A DNA stretch of 16,574 nt from Candidatus Margulisiibacteriota bacterium (GCA_018813405.1 JAHJBW010000113.1:1-16574), one strand, 5' to 3'. Numbered from the stretch's first letter, positions 1 through 8,233 are shown. Translations and numbers: made by a program. The notes: generated by a model not told the origin, from the sequence alone.

Positions 1-93
1 ATAATGCCGCCGCTTTTGGCCGCCTGGATGCCGCAAATGCTGTTCGGAACACTGGGGATACTGTTGATCTGGAAAGAAGGATACTATCGATAA
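1..93 (+). CDS. C-terminus of an LptF/LptG family lipopolysaccharide-export permease (5' truncated by window edge)
   Basis: Frame 1 is open from the first base to the TAA at 91-93 and encodes 30 residues that include PLLAAWMPQMLFGTLG and end in a short basic tail (KEGYYR). A hydrophobic last helix with an A-W-x-P motif, then a short charged tail, is typical of the C-terminus of YjgP/YjgQ (LptF/LptG) permeases. These are the inner-membrane subunits that, with the LptB ATPase, extract lipopolysaccharide for transport to the outer membrane. The stop codon overlaps the ATG of the downstream TPR gene (TAATG), which suggests co-transcription and translational coupling. Only the tail is visible, so F and G cannot be told apart. 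The call rests on motif resemblance over a short peptide. Confidence 0.72.
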   Translation: MMPPLLAAWMPQMLFGTLGILLIWKEGYYR

Positions 94-2459
94 TGCCCGC
101 TGACATCGAAACTTTAAAAAAAGAATTGAGGAGCGATCCAGAAAATCCGGCCCTGCAAAAACAGGTCGCCGACCACTATCTGGCCGCGGGCCAGTACAAG
201 CTTGCCAGGGAAAAATATTGCCTGCTTGGCAGCCTGTTTCCGCGCTATATTTCCGAGATCGTACTACAGCACGAGCAACTTATCGAAAAAGACCCTGCCA
301 ACATCCAGATGCGGCTTAGCCTGGTCAATCTTTACCTTTCCTTCAACCAGGTCGAAAGCGCGATACTGGACCTGGAAGATATACTTGACATGGACGACAA
401 GAACCTGGCGGCCTACAACATGCTCGGCAAGATATTCATCCACCAGGAACGCATGGACGAGGCGCTGGAATTGCTGGAAAAAGCGCTGGCGCTTGGCTTA
501 AAGGACATTTCGCTGTCCGAAATGCTGGCCAGCGTCTACCTGGAAAAGGGCCGCGTTGAAGATGCGGTAAAATTCTACGAAGAGATATTGGAGCTCTTGC
601 CCGGGGACAAAAGGATATTGCGCATTCTGGGAGACCTTTACGCCCGCATAAAAAGCTATGCCGCCGCGGCCGACAAATATGCCGCCATGTTCTCGGACGA
701 TCCCGAAGTGTCGTCGGAAATACAGAGAAAGCTGGAAACCCTGCTGGACAAAGACAATAACAGCATCAGGATACGCGAGCTGATAGCCGAGGTCTACACC
801 AAATCCATGAAACCCGAGCTGGCGGTAAGAAGGCTTGAGGAAGTAGTGAGCCTGGAGCCAAAAAAGGCCGACGAGGTCATCCACAAGCTTAAGGACATCT
901 TGAAGAATTACCCAAACCACCCCGAGGCAACGCTGGCACTGGCCACGGCTTTAATAGAAAAGCAGAGCTATTCCGAAGCGGTCGAGCTGTACCAGGAACT
1001 CTGCCAGCATCACCCCCAGTTCGAGGACCGCGCCATCGAAGGCTGTCAGAAGATAGTCTCCCGCATTAGCAGCCAGATAATGGCCCGCCAGTTTTTGGCC
1101 GAGGCCTATATCAGGCGCGGCAGCAAGGACCTGGCCGTGCGCGAGCTTATCGAGACCATCAAGATATATCCTGACGCGGTGGACTGGGTCATCAACAAGG
1201 CCAAAGCTATCGAAGCACACGAGGTGCTGGGTTATGCCTATCTTGCCAAGGACGACTTCCTGCGCGCCGCAAAGGAAAGCGAAGCAATGCTGGCTGAAGA
1301 CCGCAAGAACATTGCCGCGCATGTCCTGAACGGCGAGATATTCCTGAAACAAAAACACTGCCGCAAGGCGCTGGAATCGTTCCATACCGCCATGATGCTG
1401 GACAGGGACAATATTGCGCTTCACAAAAAATTTGAGCTGGCAAAGATGAAAGAGTTCGAACTACAGGCCGAGACGGTCAAAAAGCGCCTGGTAGACGACG
1501 AATGGCGCATTTCATTGCATTTTGACCTGGCCAGGATATATCTAAACATGAACAATAAAGAAGATGCACGCAGGGAATTGCAGACCGCGCTCCGCGACCA
1601 GACCAGGGCGGCCAGCGTGTACGAGATACTGGCTAAACTTTATCTGGATGAAGGCCGCTTTGACCTAGCGGTAAGCACCTTTAAAAAGGGGCTTGAATGC
1701 AGTTCGTCGGAAAACCACGAGCTCAACAAACGACTGCTCTACTCCCTGGCGCTGTCATACGAGGCCCAGGGACAGATAAAACAGGCGTTGAAAATATTTG
1801 AGGATCTCTATGAACAGGACATGGACTTCAAGGATGTCAAAGAAAAGCTCGAGTTTCTTAAAAAGAGCAGTATGGCGTCCATTCAGAACAAGATGCTGAT
1901 AGCGCTGCTGGATTCTTTGGAGGACAAGACAATCATCGGCTTCTGGGGACGCGAGGCCAAGAACATTTACCGCAAGCAGAAGCTGGACTTTTCTTTTGGG
2001 CAAAAGTACAACAATAGCGGACTGGAACATTTCATGAAGGGCATGCATCCTGCCGCGCAAGAACAATTCGCGCTGGCCGCCCAGCTGGACCCCAACTATG
2101 TGGCAGGCGTCAATAATTTTGGCATAACCCAGCTGGCCAACAAAAAGTTCGAGGAAGCCCTGTTCAAGTTCAGGAGCGCGCTCGACCTGGAGCCCAATTC
2201 GGCAATAGTGTTCAATAACCTGGGGGTGGCTTACGCCTTGCTGGAAGTGCTGACCGAGGCAGAAACCTTTCTGGACAAGGCAGTCGCCGTGGACAACGAG
2301 CTGTCGGAAGCCTGGATCAATCTTGGAGATGTTTGCTACGCCAGGGGCAGTGTCAGGAAATCCATTGAATGCTACAGGAAGGTCCCCTCTTCCGACCTGC
2401 TGGGCGATATCGCTAAGAAGAAGCTTCTGTATAAAGAGCCGCCTGCTGAATTATATTGA
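93..2459 (+). CDS. Large tetratricopeptide-repeat (TPR) protein, 788 aa
   Basis: The protein is built almost entirely of helical TPR units. N-terminal units begin near residue 18 (NPALQKQVADHYLAAGQYKL), and three nearly canonical units lie near the C-terminus (for example FEEALFKFRSALDLEPNS and AWINLGDVCYARGSVRKSIE). Between them are degenerate repeats spaced by about 34 residues. There is no signal peptide or membrane segment, so it is probably cytoplasmic or at the inner face of the membrane. TPR arrays are protein-protein interaction scaffolds, and no enzymatic motif is visible. The ATG overlaps the stop of the LptF/LptG-like gene, and an AGAAGG Shine-Dalgarno lies about 12 nt upstream. 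That coupling hints at a role near envelope assembly, comparable in logic to the TPR protein LapB in E. coli, but sequence identity to LapB is not claimed. Its last 47 bp overlap the convergent HD-domain gene. Confidence 0.88.
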   Translation: MPADIETLKKELRSDPENPALQKQVADHYLAAGQYKLAREKYCLLGSLFPRYISEIVLQHEQLIEKDPANIQMRLSLVNLYLSFNQVESAILDLEDILDMDDKNLAAYNMLGKIFIHQERMDEALELLEKALALGLKDISLSEMLASVYLEKGRVEDAVKFYEEILELLPGDKRILRILGDLYARIKSYAAAADKYAAMFSDDPEVSSEIQRKLETLLDKDNNSIRIRELIAEVYTKSMKPELAVRRLEEVVSLEPKKADEVIHKLKDILKNYPNHPEATLALATALIEKQSYSEAVELYQELCQHHPQFEDRAIEGCQKIVSRISSQIMARQFLAEAYIRRGSKDLAVRELIETIKIYPDAVDWVINKAKAIEAHEVLGYAYLAKDDFLRAAKESEAMLAEDRKNIAAHVLNGEIFLKQKHCRKALESFHTAMMLDRDNIALHKKFELAKMKEFELQAETVKKRLVDDEWRISLHFDLARIYLNMNNKEDARRELQTALRDQTRAASVYEILAKLYLDEGRFDLAVSTFKKGLECSSSENHELNKRLLYSLALSYEAQGQIKQALKIFEDLYEQDMDFKDVKEKLEFLKKSSMASIQNKMLIALLDSLEDKTIIGFWGREAKNIYRKQKLDFSFGQKYNNSGLEHFMKGMHPAAQEQFALAAQLDPNYVAGVNNFGITQLANKKFEEALFKFRSALDLEPNSAIVFNNLGVAYALLEVLTEAETFLDKAVAVDNELSEAWINLGDVCYARGSVRKSIECYRKVPSSDLLGDIAKKKLLYKEPPAELY

Positions 2460-3426
2460 CGCCTTCCCCTATCAGTTCAGCATTTTCAGAGAACAGCTCC
2501 AGTTTCTGTGCCTGAGAAAGCATTTCTGCGAGCAATTGCAACTCTCCCTTTGTCATTTCTGGTGAATCATTGTTTTTTCTTACAGCATCGAGAATTACCC
2601 TTTGCAAGAATTCAACAAAGGCATTTTTCTGTTTCAGGAATTCGGCAACACTATCCCTGAGCACATAATTGGCCGGCAGAGTGTCCATCATAAAGGATTC
2701 CATTATATATTGAAAAATATCAAGTTTGCATATTTTTTCCTGCATTTCGGGCCTTTCCCCGCCAAGCAGACCGGTTCGAACATTCCAGGAAATGGAGGGA
2801 TCAAAAAATAGTTTGCCGTAGCGGTCTTTCCCCTCCTGGATATATCCCGGCCACAGGTCATGGCTCATCACCCGTTCCAGCTTATCCGCGTCCCTCAAAG
2901 CCTTTGCCACTCTAATGTCAGGAAAGATGGATACATCACGGAGGCTATGGAAAAGCACGCTTGTGGCCGTCAGCCTGCCAAGCAAGATATTCTGTTCTTT
3001 GAACATGGCGTTAGCAAAGACCGCACCGGTCAGATGATGATAAGGCCGGAGGAACTTGCCTTTTGAAAGAGCCTCGTTAAATCCTCTGGCGGCAGCCATC
3101 ATCAGTTTAAAAGATGGCTCGTCAGGCTTGAACCCGATCAGGATACTGCCAAGATTGTCTTCAGTTGGGACATGCTCAGAAAAGTTATCAGAAAATTCCT
3201 GCGCGGTGTCAACATCGGCTATATCGTGAATGGCACAGGCCCAGCGCAGGGCTTCGGCTCCCAGGCCTGTCAATTCCGGCTGTAACTGGACCGCTATAGA
3301 ATGGACCCGCTTTCCATGGACATATCCGTGCACCCTGTTGTCCAGAAATCTTCCGACAAAAGTCGGCGTCAGCTTCTTGGAGAGAACACCACTAACTTCT
3401 GATCTTGACGGATAAGTGATTGACAT
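2413..3426 (-). CDS. HD-domain metal-dependent phosphohydrolase-like protein, 337 aa
   Basis: Residues 32-41 read VHGYVHGKRV, an H-x-x-R-V helix typical of the first His of HD domains. The HD doublet itself is at residues 67-68 (AIHDIAD), and a late Asp occurs in LRDADKLERV (about 177-186), followed by further helices. HD proteins bind one or two metals and hydrolyse phosphate esters, often of nucleotides. The substrate here is unknown, and the GYP motif of c-di-GMP phosphodiesterases is absent. The C-terminal third (about 230-337) is helical and has no recognised domain. It starts with ATG preceded by an AAAAGG-like ribosome site, 3 bp after the stop of the upstream 205-aa gene, so the two are co-translated. 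The 3' end overlaps the convergent TPR gene by 47 bp. The HD assignment is fairly secure; the substrate is not inferable. Confidence 0.75.
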   Translation of the reverse strand: MSITYPSRSEVSGVLSKKLTPTFVGRFLDNRVHGYVHGKRVHSIAVQLQPELTGLGAEALRWACAIHDIADVDTAQEFSDNFSEHVPTEDNLGSILIGFKPDEPSFKLMMAAARGFNEALSKGKFLRPYHHLTGAVFANAMFKEQNILLGRLTATSVLFHSLRDVSIFPDIRVAKALRDADKLERVMSHDLWPGYIQEGKDRYGKLFFDPSISWNVRTGLLGGERPEMQEKICKLDIFQYIMESFMMDTLPANYVLRDSVAEFLKQKNAFVEFLQRVILDAVRKNNDSPEMTKGELQLLAEMLSQAQKLELFSENAELIGEGVNIIQQAALYTEASS

Positions 3427-3429
3427 GGC

Positions 3430-4047
3430 TTACCTTTTCAAATGGTCGGGAATACCTTCACCCGACGGCGGTTTTATATCAACATCTTTGCGCTCAATGT
3501 TGAGTCTGTCCCTTATATCCAGACTCGATTCGGCCACTTGTTTTTCAACTGCACCGGCAATATCTTTATTTCCAAAAATAACAAAACCCTTTGGCTGGTA
3601 GGACTTTTTCAATGAAACCAATCCGCCGATCATAATGGATGTTTGTTCTTCATCAAGTTCAAGCAGGGCAATATCGATCTTTTTCAAAGCGGCAAGAGTG
3701 GAAAGCCTTGAAAGATCGCATATCTTTGTGAGTTCGATGCCGGTGACATCGCCGCTCAAGACTTTGACCATGGCAAGTGCTTCATCGATCGTCATGACAT
3801 TGCTCCGGGCAAAGGCGGCCATGACATCATGCTCGCTTTTTTTTATATAGAGGGGATGGGACCGTCCTTCTATCGTGACTGCCTGAACGACTTCCTCGGG
3901 TTTTTGTTGTGACACATGTCTGTCGAAGGAATCGCGGTTCTTTATTTCCCCGCCGCAGACAAGCCCGTTCTTGTCGCCCCTGTCGTCGTACTTTTTAAAC
4001 TGCTTCCCCGCGCCGCTCACAAAGAGGCAAACATCGTTTACTTTCAT
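3430..4047 (-). CDS. Protein of unknown function, 205 aa
   Basis: I do not recognise this family. The preferred start is the ATG at 4047, because a perfect AGGAGG (4057-4062) sits 9 nt upstream; a longer reading frame extends to 4128 but would overlap the lipoprotein gene and lacks such a site. The protein is soluble with no signal peptide. The N-terminal part (1-65) is polar and contains VSGAGKQF, which lacks the full P-loop consensus. Residues 70-180 look alpha/beta, with a hydrophobic stretch LKKIDIALLELDEEQTSIMI and a segment GFVIFGNKDI. The tail is basic and proline-containing. It lies 59 bp after the TPR lipoprotein gene and 3 bp before the HD gene, so it probably works in the same unit as these. 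Confidence 0.72.
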   Translation of the reverse strand: MKVNDVCLFVSGAGKQFKKYDDRGDKNGLVCGGEIKNRDSFDRHVSQQKPEEVVQAVTIEGRSHPLYIKKSEHDVMAAFARSNVMTIDEALAMVKVLSGDVTGIELTKICDLSRLSTLAALKKIDIALLELDEEQTSIMIGGLVSLKKSYQPKGFVIFGNKDIAGAVEKQVAESSLDIRDRLNIERKDVDIKPPSGEGIPDHLKR

Positions 4048-4056
4048 ATAGCTATT

Positions 4057-4062
4057 CCTCCT
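4057..4062 (-). promoter_or_regulatory. Shine-Dalgarno site of the 205-aa gene (decides start)
   Basis: On the minus strand this reads AGGAGG, 9 nt before the ATG at 4047. It is the argument for choosing that start over the in-frame upstream codon at 4128. Confidence 0.8.
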
Positions 4063-4106
4063 ACTTGAGTTTCGGAGGGATGCCGGGGAAATTTCACAAA
4101 ATGTTT

Positions 4107-6881
4107 TTAGTTGGTCGGCCCGTCGCACACGCCGTCCTGAAGGTCGTTTTCAACGTCAGTCAACAAAGTCCTGCAAGCGCCTGTCATGGGTCCCCCCGGA
4201 ACATTTTCAAGATAATACTCAAGGTTCTCTTTGGCTTCCTGGCAATATCCCAGCTCATAGTAACATTTCGAGATAAAGTAATATGCAGAACTGCTGGGAT
4301 CCTCGTTTGTATCTAAATATTTCTGAAATTCCATCAGCGCCCTGGGATACTCTTCCAATTCATAATAACAAACGCCAACATAATACTGACTAAGATTGGC
4401 CCACTTCCCTTCGGGATATTGCTCCAGGTATTCTTCAAAATTGTTCTTCGCGTTCGTATAATCTTGTATAGAATAGTAGGACCATCCGCAATCATAGATC
4501 GCGTCGTCCTTTATGGTCCTGCCATTAGGGAAACCCTCAACGCTTTCTAAATATGGGATCGATTCTTCATACCTTGCCAGGGATGAATAACCCTTGCCAA
4601 GATAATAATTGGCAAAGGCCTTGAAGTCGGTCAAAAGCCCGTAATCCGGCACGACCATTTCAGAAAGAATATCTACACCTCTGCTATAGCTATAATTATT
4701 TACAGCTTCTTTAGCTTCGAGCAGGAGAGGTATCTGTTCCAGCGAAATAGTGGCGGTCTCAACCGCTGTACCGCCGGGATATTTTTCAAGATACTGCCCA
4801 TACAAGTCCTTGACCAGGTCAAGTTCGTCTATTTCCAGCAGATTGTCAATCTCACGCAAAAGGGTCTGTTCGGCATAAGGATTGTCCGGAAACTTACTCA
4901 CATAAACTCCCCAGGCAGCAGCAGCCTGCATGTAATCCCCCACGGCCTCATAAGCTTCCGCCAGATCGATATAAACCTGATCCAGGTATGGATAATCGGG
5001 GTATTCATCGATTATCTGCTTGAACAAAATAATGGCACCCTCGTAATCCTGGTTGTTCAAGGCAACTTCCGCCTCGTCCCTTATGGCATTCACGACCACT
5101 TCAATATTCACCGCATCCGCTTGCATATCTTCCTGCGGAAGGTCTGTGCGGGCAATGTCGGTTTGAGCAATGTCTTCTGCCGCAGGGCCGGCATCCGCCA
5201 CACCTGCGTCAGGCTCGATAACACTCCCACCATCCGCCTGAGAACTTGCCAGAATGGCATCGATCTCAGACAATTTATCTTGAGCCCAACCGCTAAATTG
5301 TGAGCCATTGCCATACTCGGCAACCACCCTCTCGAACATCGTTCTCGCGGCTTCATAGTCACCAAGCTCCAAGTAACAAACCCCTATGTAATACATGGCA
5401 TTGTCAACATACTGCGAATCAGGATAATCGGTCAGCACCTTGTTAAATTCCACGATGGCAGTTTCAAACTTGCGATATTCATAGTTAAAAAAACCAAGGT
5501 AATACTGCGCATCATCACTGTACCCTGACACATAATCGTCATCCAAAATATCCTCAAGAGCGTTTAGGGCTTCCTCAAAAAAGCCTATTGCGTAATAGGA
5601 CTTACCAAGATAATATTTAGCTCCATGGATCACTTCCTGGTCCTCACAACCTGTAATATTTTCATTTCCATTCTCGCAGCCGTTGATCAAAAAGGTCAGT
5701 TTTTCAACAGACTTGCCGTAGTCAAAGGCATCGTAAAGGTCTTTTGCCTCATTGAAAAGGTCCTGGGCGCCATAAGTCACGTTTTCAGGCCCATCCTCCG
5801 GCATCCAATCTGGCTCCGCTATGTCTTCTGCTGCCACACCAGCATCAGATTCGACAGCATCTTCGCCCTCTGCAATGTCAGCATCTTCCGCAATATCCGC
5901 AACAATCAGCCCCTTCAATTCTTCAATATCCTCGGATGAAATAATGTTCTGCACAAGCAGTAAGAATCCGTTTCTTCCATCCTCGTCAAGCAGATTGATG
6001 TAAGACTCAAAGTCGTTTATGCTAACAACGCCGCCGGAGGAAACAAAAGCCGCAAGGCATTCGCAGACCAGCGCGGGGTCAATTGGAATACCAGAGTTTA
6101 ACATGGCCTTTAAAATGGCAGAATAAAGGTCTTGCTTCTGTCCCCATCCAAGGTAAGATGCAATTCCCCTGACAAAATCCAATGCTTGTCTGAAGCCTTC
6201 TTCCTTCTCGGAAGAGACCCTGTTCACATGAAGATTTTCCGTAATGGTCTTATAGGTATCAAAATTGACTGTAAAATATTCATCAATTTTCATAACGGAA
6301 GTCTTTTCACAGATGGATGCTATCCTTGAAACAAGCGCCAGCACATTATCTATGTGCCCCGAAAGACCTTGTTCATACCTGGCATCGTCTATCACCAGAT
6401 GATAAAGTTCTACCAGGTCTCCGGCTTTATAGTGATAGTTGTCCATCATGAATTTTTCTAACTGCTGGCAAGCATCGTTCGATAAGAGCGAGATTTTATC
6501 TTCCACAGGCATTTCGCCTAAGATCAAATTCTTTATACAGACGAACATTCTGGCAACGGCCTGCTCTCTGAGCAAAAGATATTCGCCGGTCCTTTCCGAC
6601 TCCATCAGGAACTGAAGGTAAAGCTCCGCCGCCTCCTCGTATTGTCCGTCATAATACAATTCATCAGCCATTTCCTTGAGCTTGTCCAGATCACTCGGCA
6701 CCTCACAGCCGGCAATCAACAACGGCCATGCCATTATTGCCATCGGCAACATTGCCAGATCTTTGAGATCTTTAAATGTGACTTCCTTCTTTTTCTTTTC
6801 CTGACGGATCTCCGAATCCCCGGATTTCCCAGTCACGGATTTCCGGATCCCCTGATATCCAAAATTAATTTCATTTCCCAT
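4107..6881 (-). CDS. Large TPR-repeat lipoprotein with acidic linkers, 924 aa
   Basis: A hydrophobic segment at 42-58 ends in the lipobox LIAGC with Cys59, preceded by a KKKK cluster (29-32). This predicts export and lipidation by Lgt/LspA. The 28-residue prefix before the lysines is unusually long and is partly encoded by short repeats (6805-6860). After Cys59 come three TPR-rich blocks (about 62-170, 372-545, 595-900) of the kind seen in BamD/YbgF-like proteins, for example YYLGFFNYEYRKFETAIVEF and YVGVCYYELEEYPRALMEF. They are separated by two linkers rich in Asp, Ala and Gly (336-362 and 548-592) sharing the string DAGVA. Cysteines recur through the chain (for example 402, 412, 502, 838, 880), possibly forming disulfides outside the cytoplasm. 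The ATG has an AAGGAG site 8 nt upstream and follows the HExxGH gene by 12 bp. It is likely an envelope scaffold; no enzymatic motif is seen. Confidence 0.85.
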   Translation of the reverse strand: MGNEINFGYQGIRKSVTGKSGDSEIRQEKKKKEVTFKDLKDLAMLPMAIMAWPLLIAGCEVPSDLDKLKEMADELYYDGQYEEAAELYLQFLMESERTGEYLLLREQAVARMFVCIKNLILGEMPVEDKISLLSNDACQQLEKFMMDNYHYKAGDLVELYHLVIDDARYEQGLSGHIDNVLALVSRIASICEKTSVMKIDEYFTVNFDTYKTITENLHVNRVSSEKEEGFRQALDFVRGIASYLGWGQKQDLYSAILKAMLNSGIPIDPALVCECLAAFVSSGGVVSINDFESYINLLDEDGRNGFLLLVQNIISSEDIEELKGLIVADIAEDADIAEGEDAVESDAGVAAEDIAEPDWMPEDGPENVTYGAQDLFNEAKDLYDAFDYGKSVEKLTFLINGCENGNENITGCEDQEVIHGAKYYLGKSYYAIGFFEEALNALEDILDDDYVSGYSDDAQYYLGFFNYEYRKFETAIVEFNKVLTDYPDSQYVDNAMYYIGVCYLELGDYEAARTMFERVVAEYGNGSQFSGWAQDKLSEIDAILASSQADGGSVIEPDAGVADAGPAAEDIAQTDIARTDLPQEDMQADAVNIEVVVNAIRDEAEVALNNQDYEGAIILFKQIIDEYPDYPYLDQVYIDLAEAYEAVGDYMQAAAAWGVYVSKFPDNPYAEQTLLREIDNLLEIDELDLVKDLYGQYLEKYPGGTAVETATISLEQIPLLLEAKEAVNNYSYSRGVDILSEMVVPDYGLLTDFKAFANYYLGKGYSSLARYEESIPYLESVEGFPNGRTIKDDAIYDCGWSYYSIQDYTNAKNNFEEYLEQYPEGKWANLSQYYVGVCYYELEEYPRALMEFQKYLDTNEDPSSSAYYFISKCYYELGYCQEAKENLEYYLENVPGGPMTGACRTLLTDVENDLQDGVCDGPTN
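6805..6860. repeat. Cluster of short CGGATYTCC-like repeats inside the 5' end of the lipoprotein gene
   Basis: On the plus strand CGGATCTCC (6805-6813), CGGATTTCC (6821-6829), CGGATTTCC (6836-6844) and CGGATCCCC (6844-6852) follow each other at offsets of 16, 15 and 8 bp, with GAATCCCC (6814-6821) and GATATCC (6854-6860) in between. On the coding strand it gives a Gly/Ser/Arg-rich peptide (about residues 8-26) unlike the rest of the protein. It looks like an inserted low-complexity repeat rather than evolved protein sequence. Confidence 0.6.
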
Positions 6882-6893
6882 TATATTTTCTCC

Positions 6894-8195
6894 TTAAAAC
6901 CTAACCGCCACGTCAATGCTGTACAATAGACTGTCTTCGTACGGCCTGCCGGGCAGGTAGACATTTTCACTCTTGTAACCGACAGATCCCCCTATTCCTA
7001 TCTGATCGATGGGTGAATACATAAGGGATCCCTCGGCTAAAACTCCCCACTTCCCCCTGCGGTTAAACACGTGCAGTTCGGCTCCAAAATCAAACCTGGC
7101 ATATTTGGCGGGCTGCCATTTTAAATTGTGAAGCTTGAGCCATCCTCCACCTGATTGTTCAAGCCCCTCCGTATTAACAGTGGTCTCCATGCCGGCTTCC
7201 ATTACAGCGGGGCCAATGCGGAACGGCACTGCCAGCTGATAAAGCGGGCCGTTGGGTGTCATATAATAGTTAGTGCGAGGGATAAAGCCTGGCATTTCAA
7301 ACTTGTCTTCACCCAGAAACACGTATTTTACTAACTGAATAGCCATATAAACGGCCGTTGGATCAATTAAGTTCCAGAGCGCACCAATGTAGATGTTCCA
7401 GTACGAAAAGCCCGGACCTTTAAATAGTCCCTTTTCGTGTATTTCTTCTGGCAGCCAGCCTTTATCCAAAAGCTCTTGATATCTCAGATCCTGTGAATCG
7501 TACCAGAATCCCGCCACATCACCTCGCGTGTCACCGCCCCTGTAAGCATCATCAAACTTTGACATTATGATCGTCCAGGTGGGATTGTTCCAGAGCATTG
7601 TATAGTTTGTAATATCTAATTTGGTGTCAAGGTACCAGTATGCTTTGATGTGATCTCCGCCGTTGACAAGCATATCGCGGTGCGCCCATTTGGAAGCATT
7701 TTGAGTAGATGCCGGCCCTTCGACAGTTCCAATGAGACTATTTAGCGGTGTCATGCTTTCGATCGGGCATTCCACATCTTCCCTTTGCCCGAATTCCGCA
7801 AGGAAGGGATTAAAGAGATATTTTTGTTCACATCCTATTTCTTTTGCCCGCCAGCCGTGCCCTGCTGTCTCGTGCACCACGCCACCTGAATACAGGGTAA
7901 AGGGCGCGTCAAGAAGGACCTGTTTTATCAGTCTGACATACCAGAGGTCATGGATGTTCAAAGCGTGCATGGCCCTGTCAAAGCCCTGGGCCTCTGTCAC
8001 TTTATAGAAGGAATAAACGGTTTTAGTGATAAAACCAGGTGCTTCGGGGGTAACAGCAGAACCGCTATGCCAGGCGTCCGGCACACTAAGCTGATACTCC
8101 TGATAATTGGAATAAGGCTTCTTCTCGGGCTTCTCGGGCTTGATGCCTTTCCCTTTATTTTCCGTCAAATATATTGGACTTAAGGTCAGTTCCAT
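6894..8195 (-). CDS. Putative zincin-like (HExxGH) protein with outer-membrane-type C-terminus, 433 aa
   Basis: Residues 108-113 read HETAGH, within GGVVHETAGHGWRAKEIG. An H-E-x-x-G-H arrangement is the metal-binding motif of dipeptidyl peptidase III (HELLGH); the rest of this protein does not resemble that enzyme, so the kinship is motif-level only. The middle (about 165-300) is rich in Trp and Tyr. The last 100 residues alternate polar and hydrophobic residues as beta-strands do (RFDFGAELHVF, WGVLAEGSLMY, GIGGSVGY), and the chain ends in SIDVAVRF. A terminal Phe on an amphipathic strand is the usual outer-membrane barrel signature. There is no signal peptide at this ATG, and the frame upstream meets a stop after 13 codons, which is odd for a barrel. 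The start has GGAGG 4 nt upstream. Residues 21-26 (EKPEKK) come from a tandem 9-bp repeat at 8122-8139. It is first gene of the minus-strand unit. A membrane-anchored protease or an N-terminally damaged gene are both possible. Confidence 0.72.
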   Translation of the reverse strand: MELTLSPIYLTENKGKGIKPEKPEKKPYSNYQEYQLSVPDAWHSGSAVTPEAPGFITKTVYSFYKVTEAQGFDRAMHALNIHDLWYVRLIKQVLLDAPFTLYSGGVVHETAGHGWRAKEIGCEQKYLFNPFLAEFGQREDVECPIESMTPLNSLIGTVEGPASTQNASKWAHRDMLVNGGDHIKAYWYLDTKLDITNYTMLWNNPTWTIIMSKFDDAYRGGDTRGDVAGFWYDSQDLRYQELLDKGWLPEEIHEKGLFKGPGFSYWNIYIGALWNLIDPTAVYMAIQLVKYVFLGEDKFEMPGFIPRTNYYMTPNGPLYQLAVPFRIGPAVMEAGMETTVNTEGLEQSGGGWLKLHNLKWQPAKYARFDFGAELHVFNRRGKWGVLAEGSLMYSPIDQIGIGGSVGYKSENVYLPGRPYEDSLLYSIDVAVRF

Positions 8196-8233
8196 GACTC
8201 CTCCAGAAATCTCGTTTCTCTGTCCACCGTTAT

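Noticed and set aside
498..1424. Long minus-strand open frames opposite the TPR gene
   Set aside because: They are shadows of the GC-biased codon positions of the real plus-strand gene, with no ribosome sites or recognisable domains.
2413..3426. HD-GYP c-di-GMP phosphodiesterase
   Set aside because: The GYP motif and the extra conserved His residues of that class are not present; only a general HD signature can be supported.
4008..4020. VSGAGKQF in the 205-aa protein as a possible P-loop
   Set aside because: The consensus GxxxxGK[ST] is not met: only GAGK is present, followed by Gln, and no Walker B motif follows.
4048..4128. Longer N-terminus for the 205-aa protein (start at 4128)
   Set aside because: It would overlap the lipoprotein gene by 22 bp, lacks a ribosome site and would place the strong AGGAGG inside the coding region.
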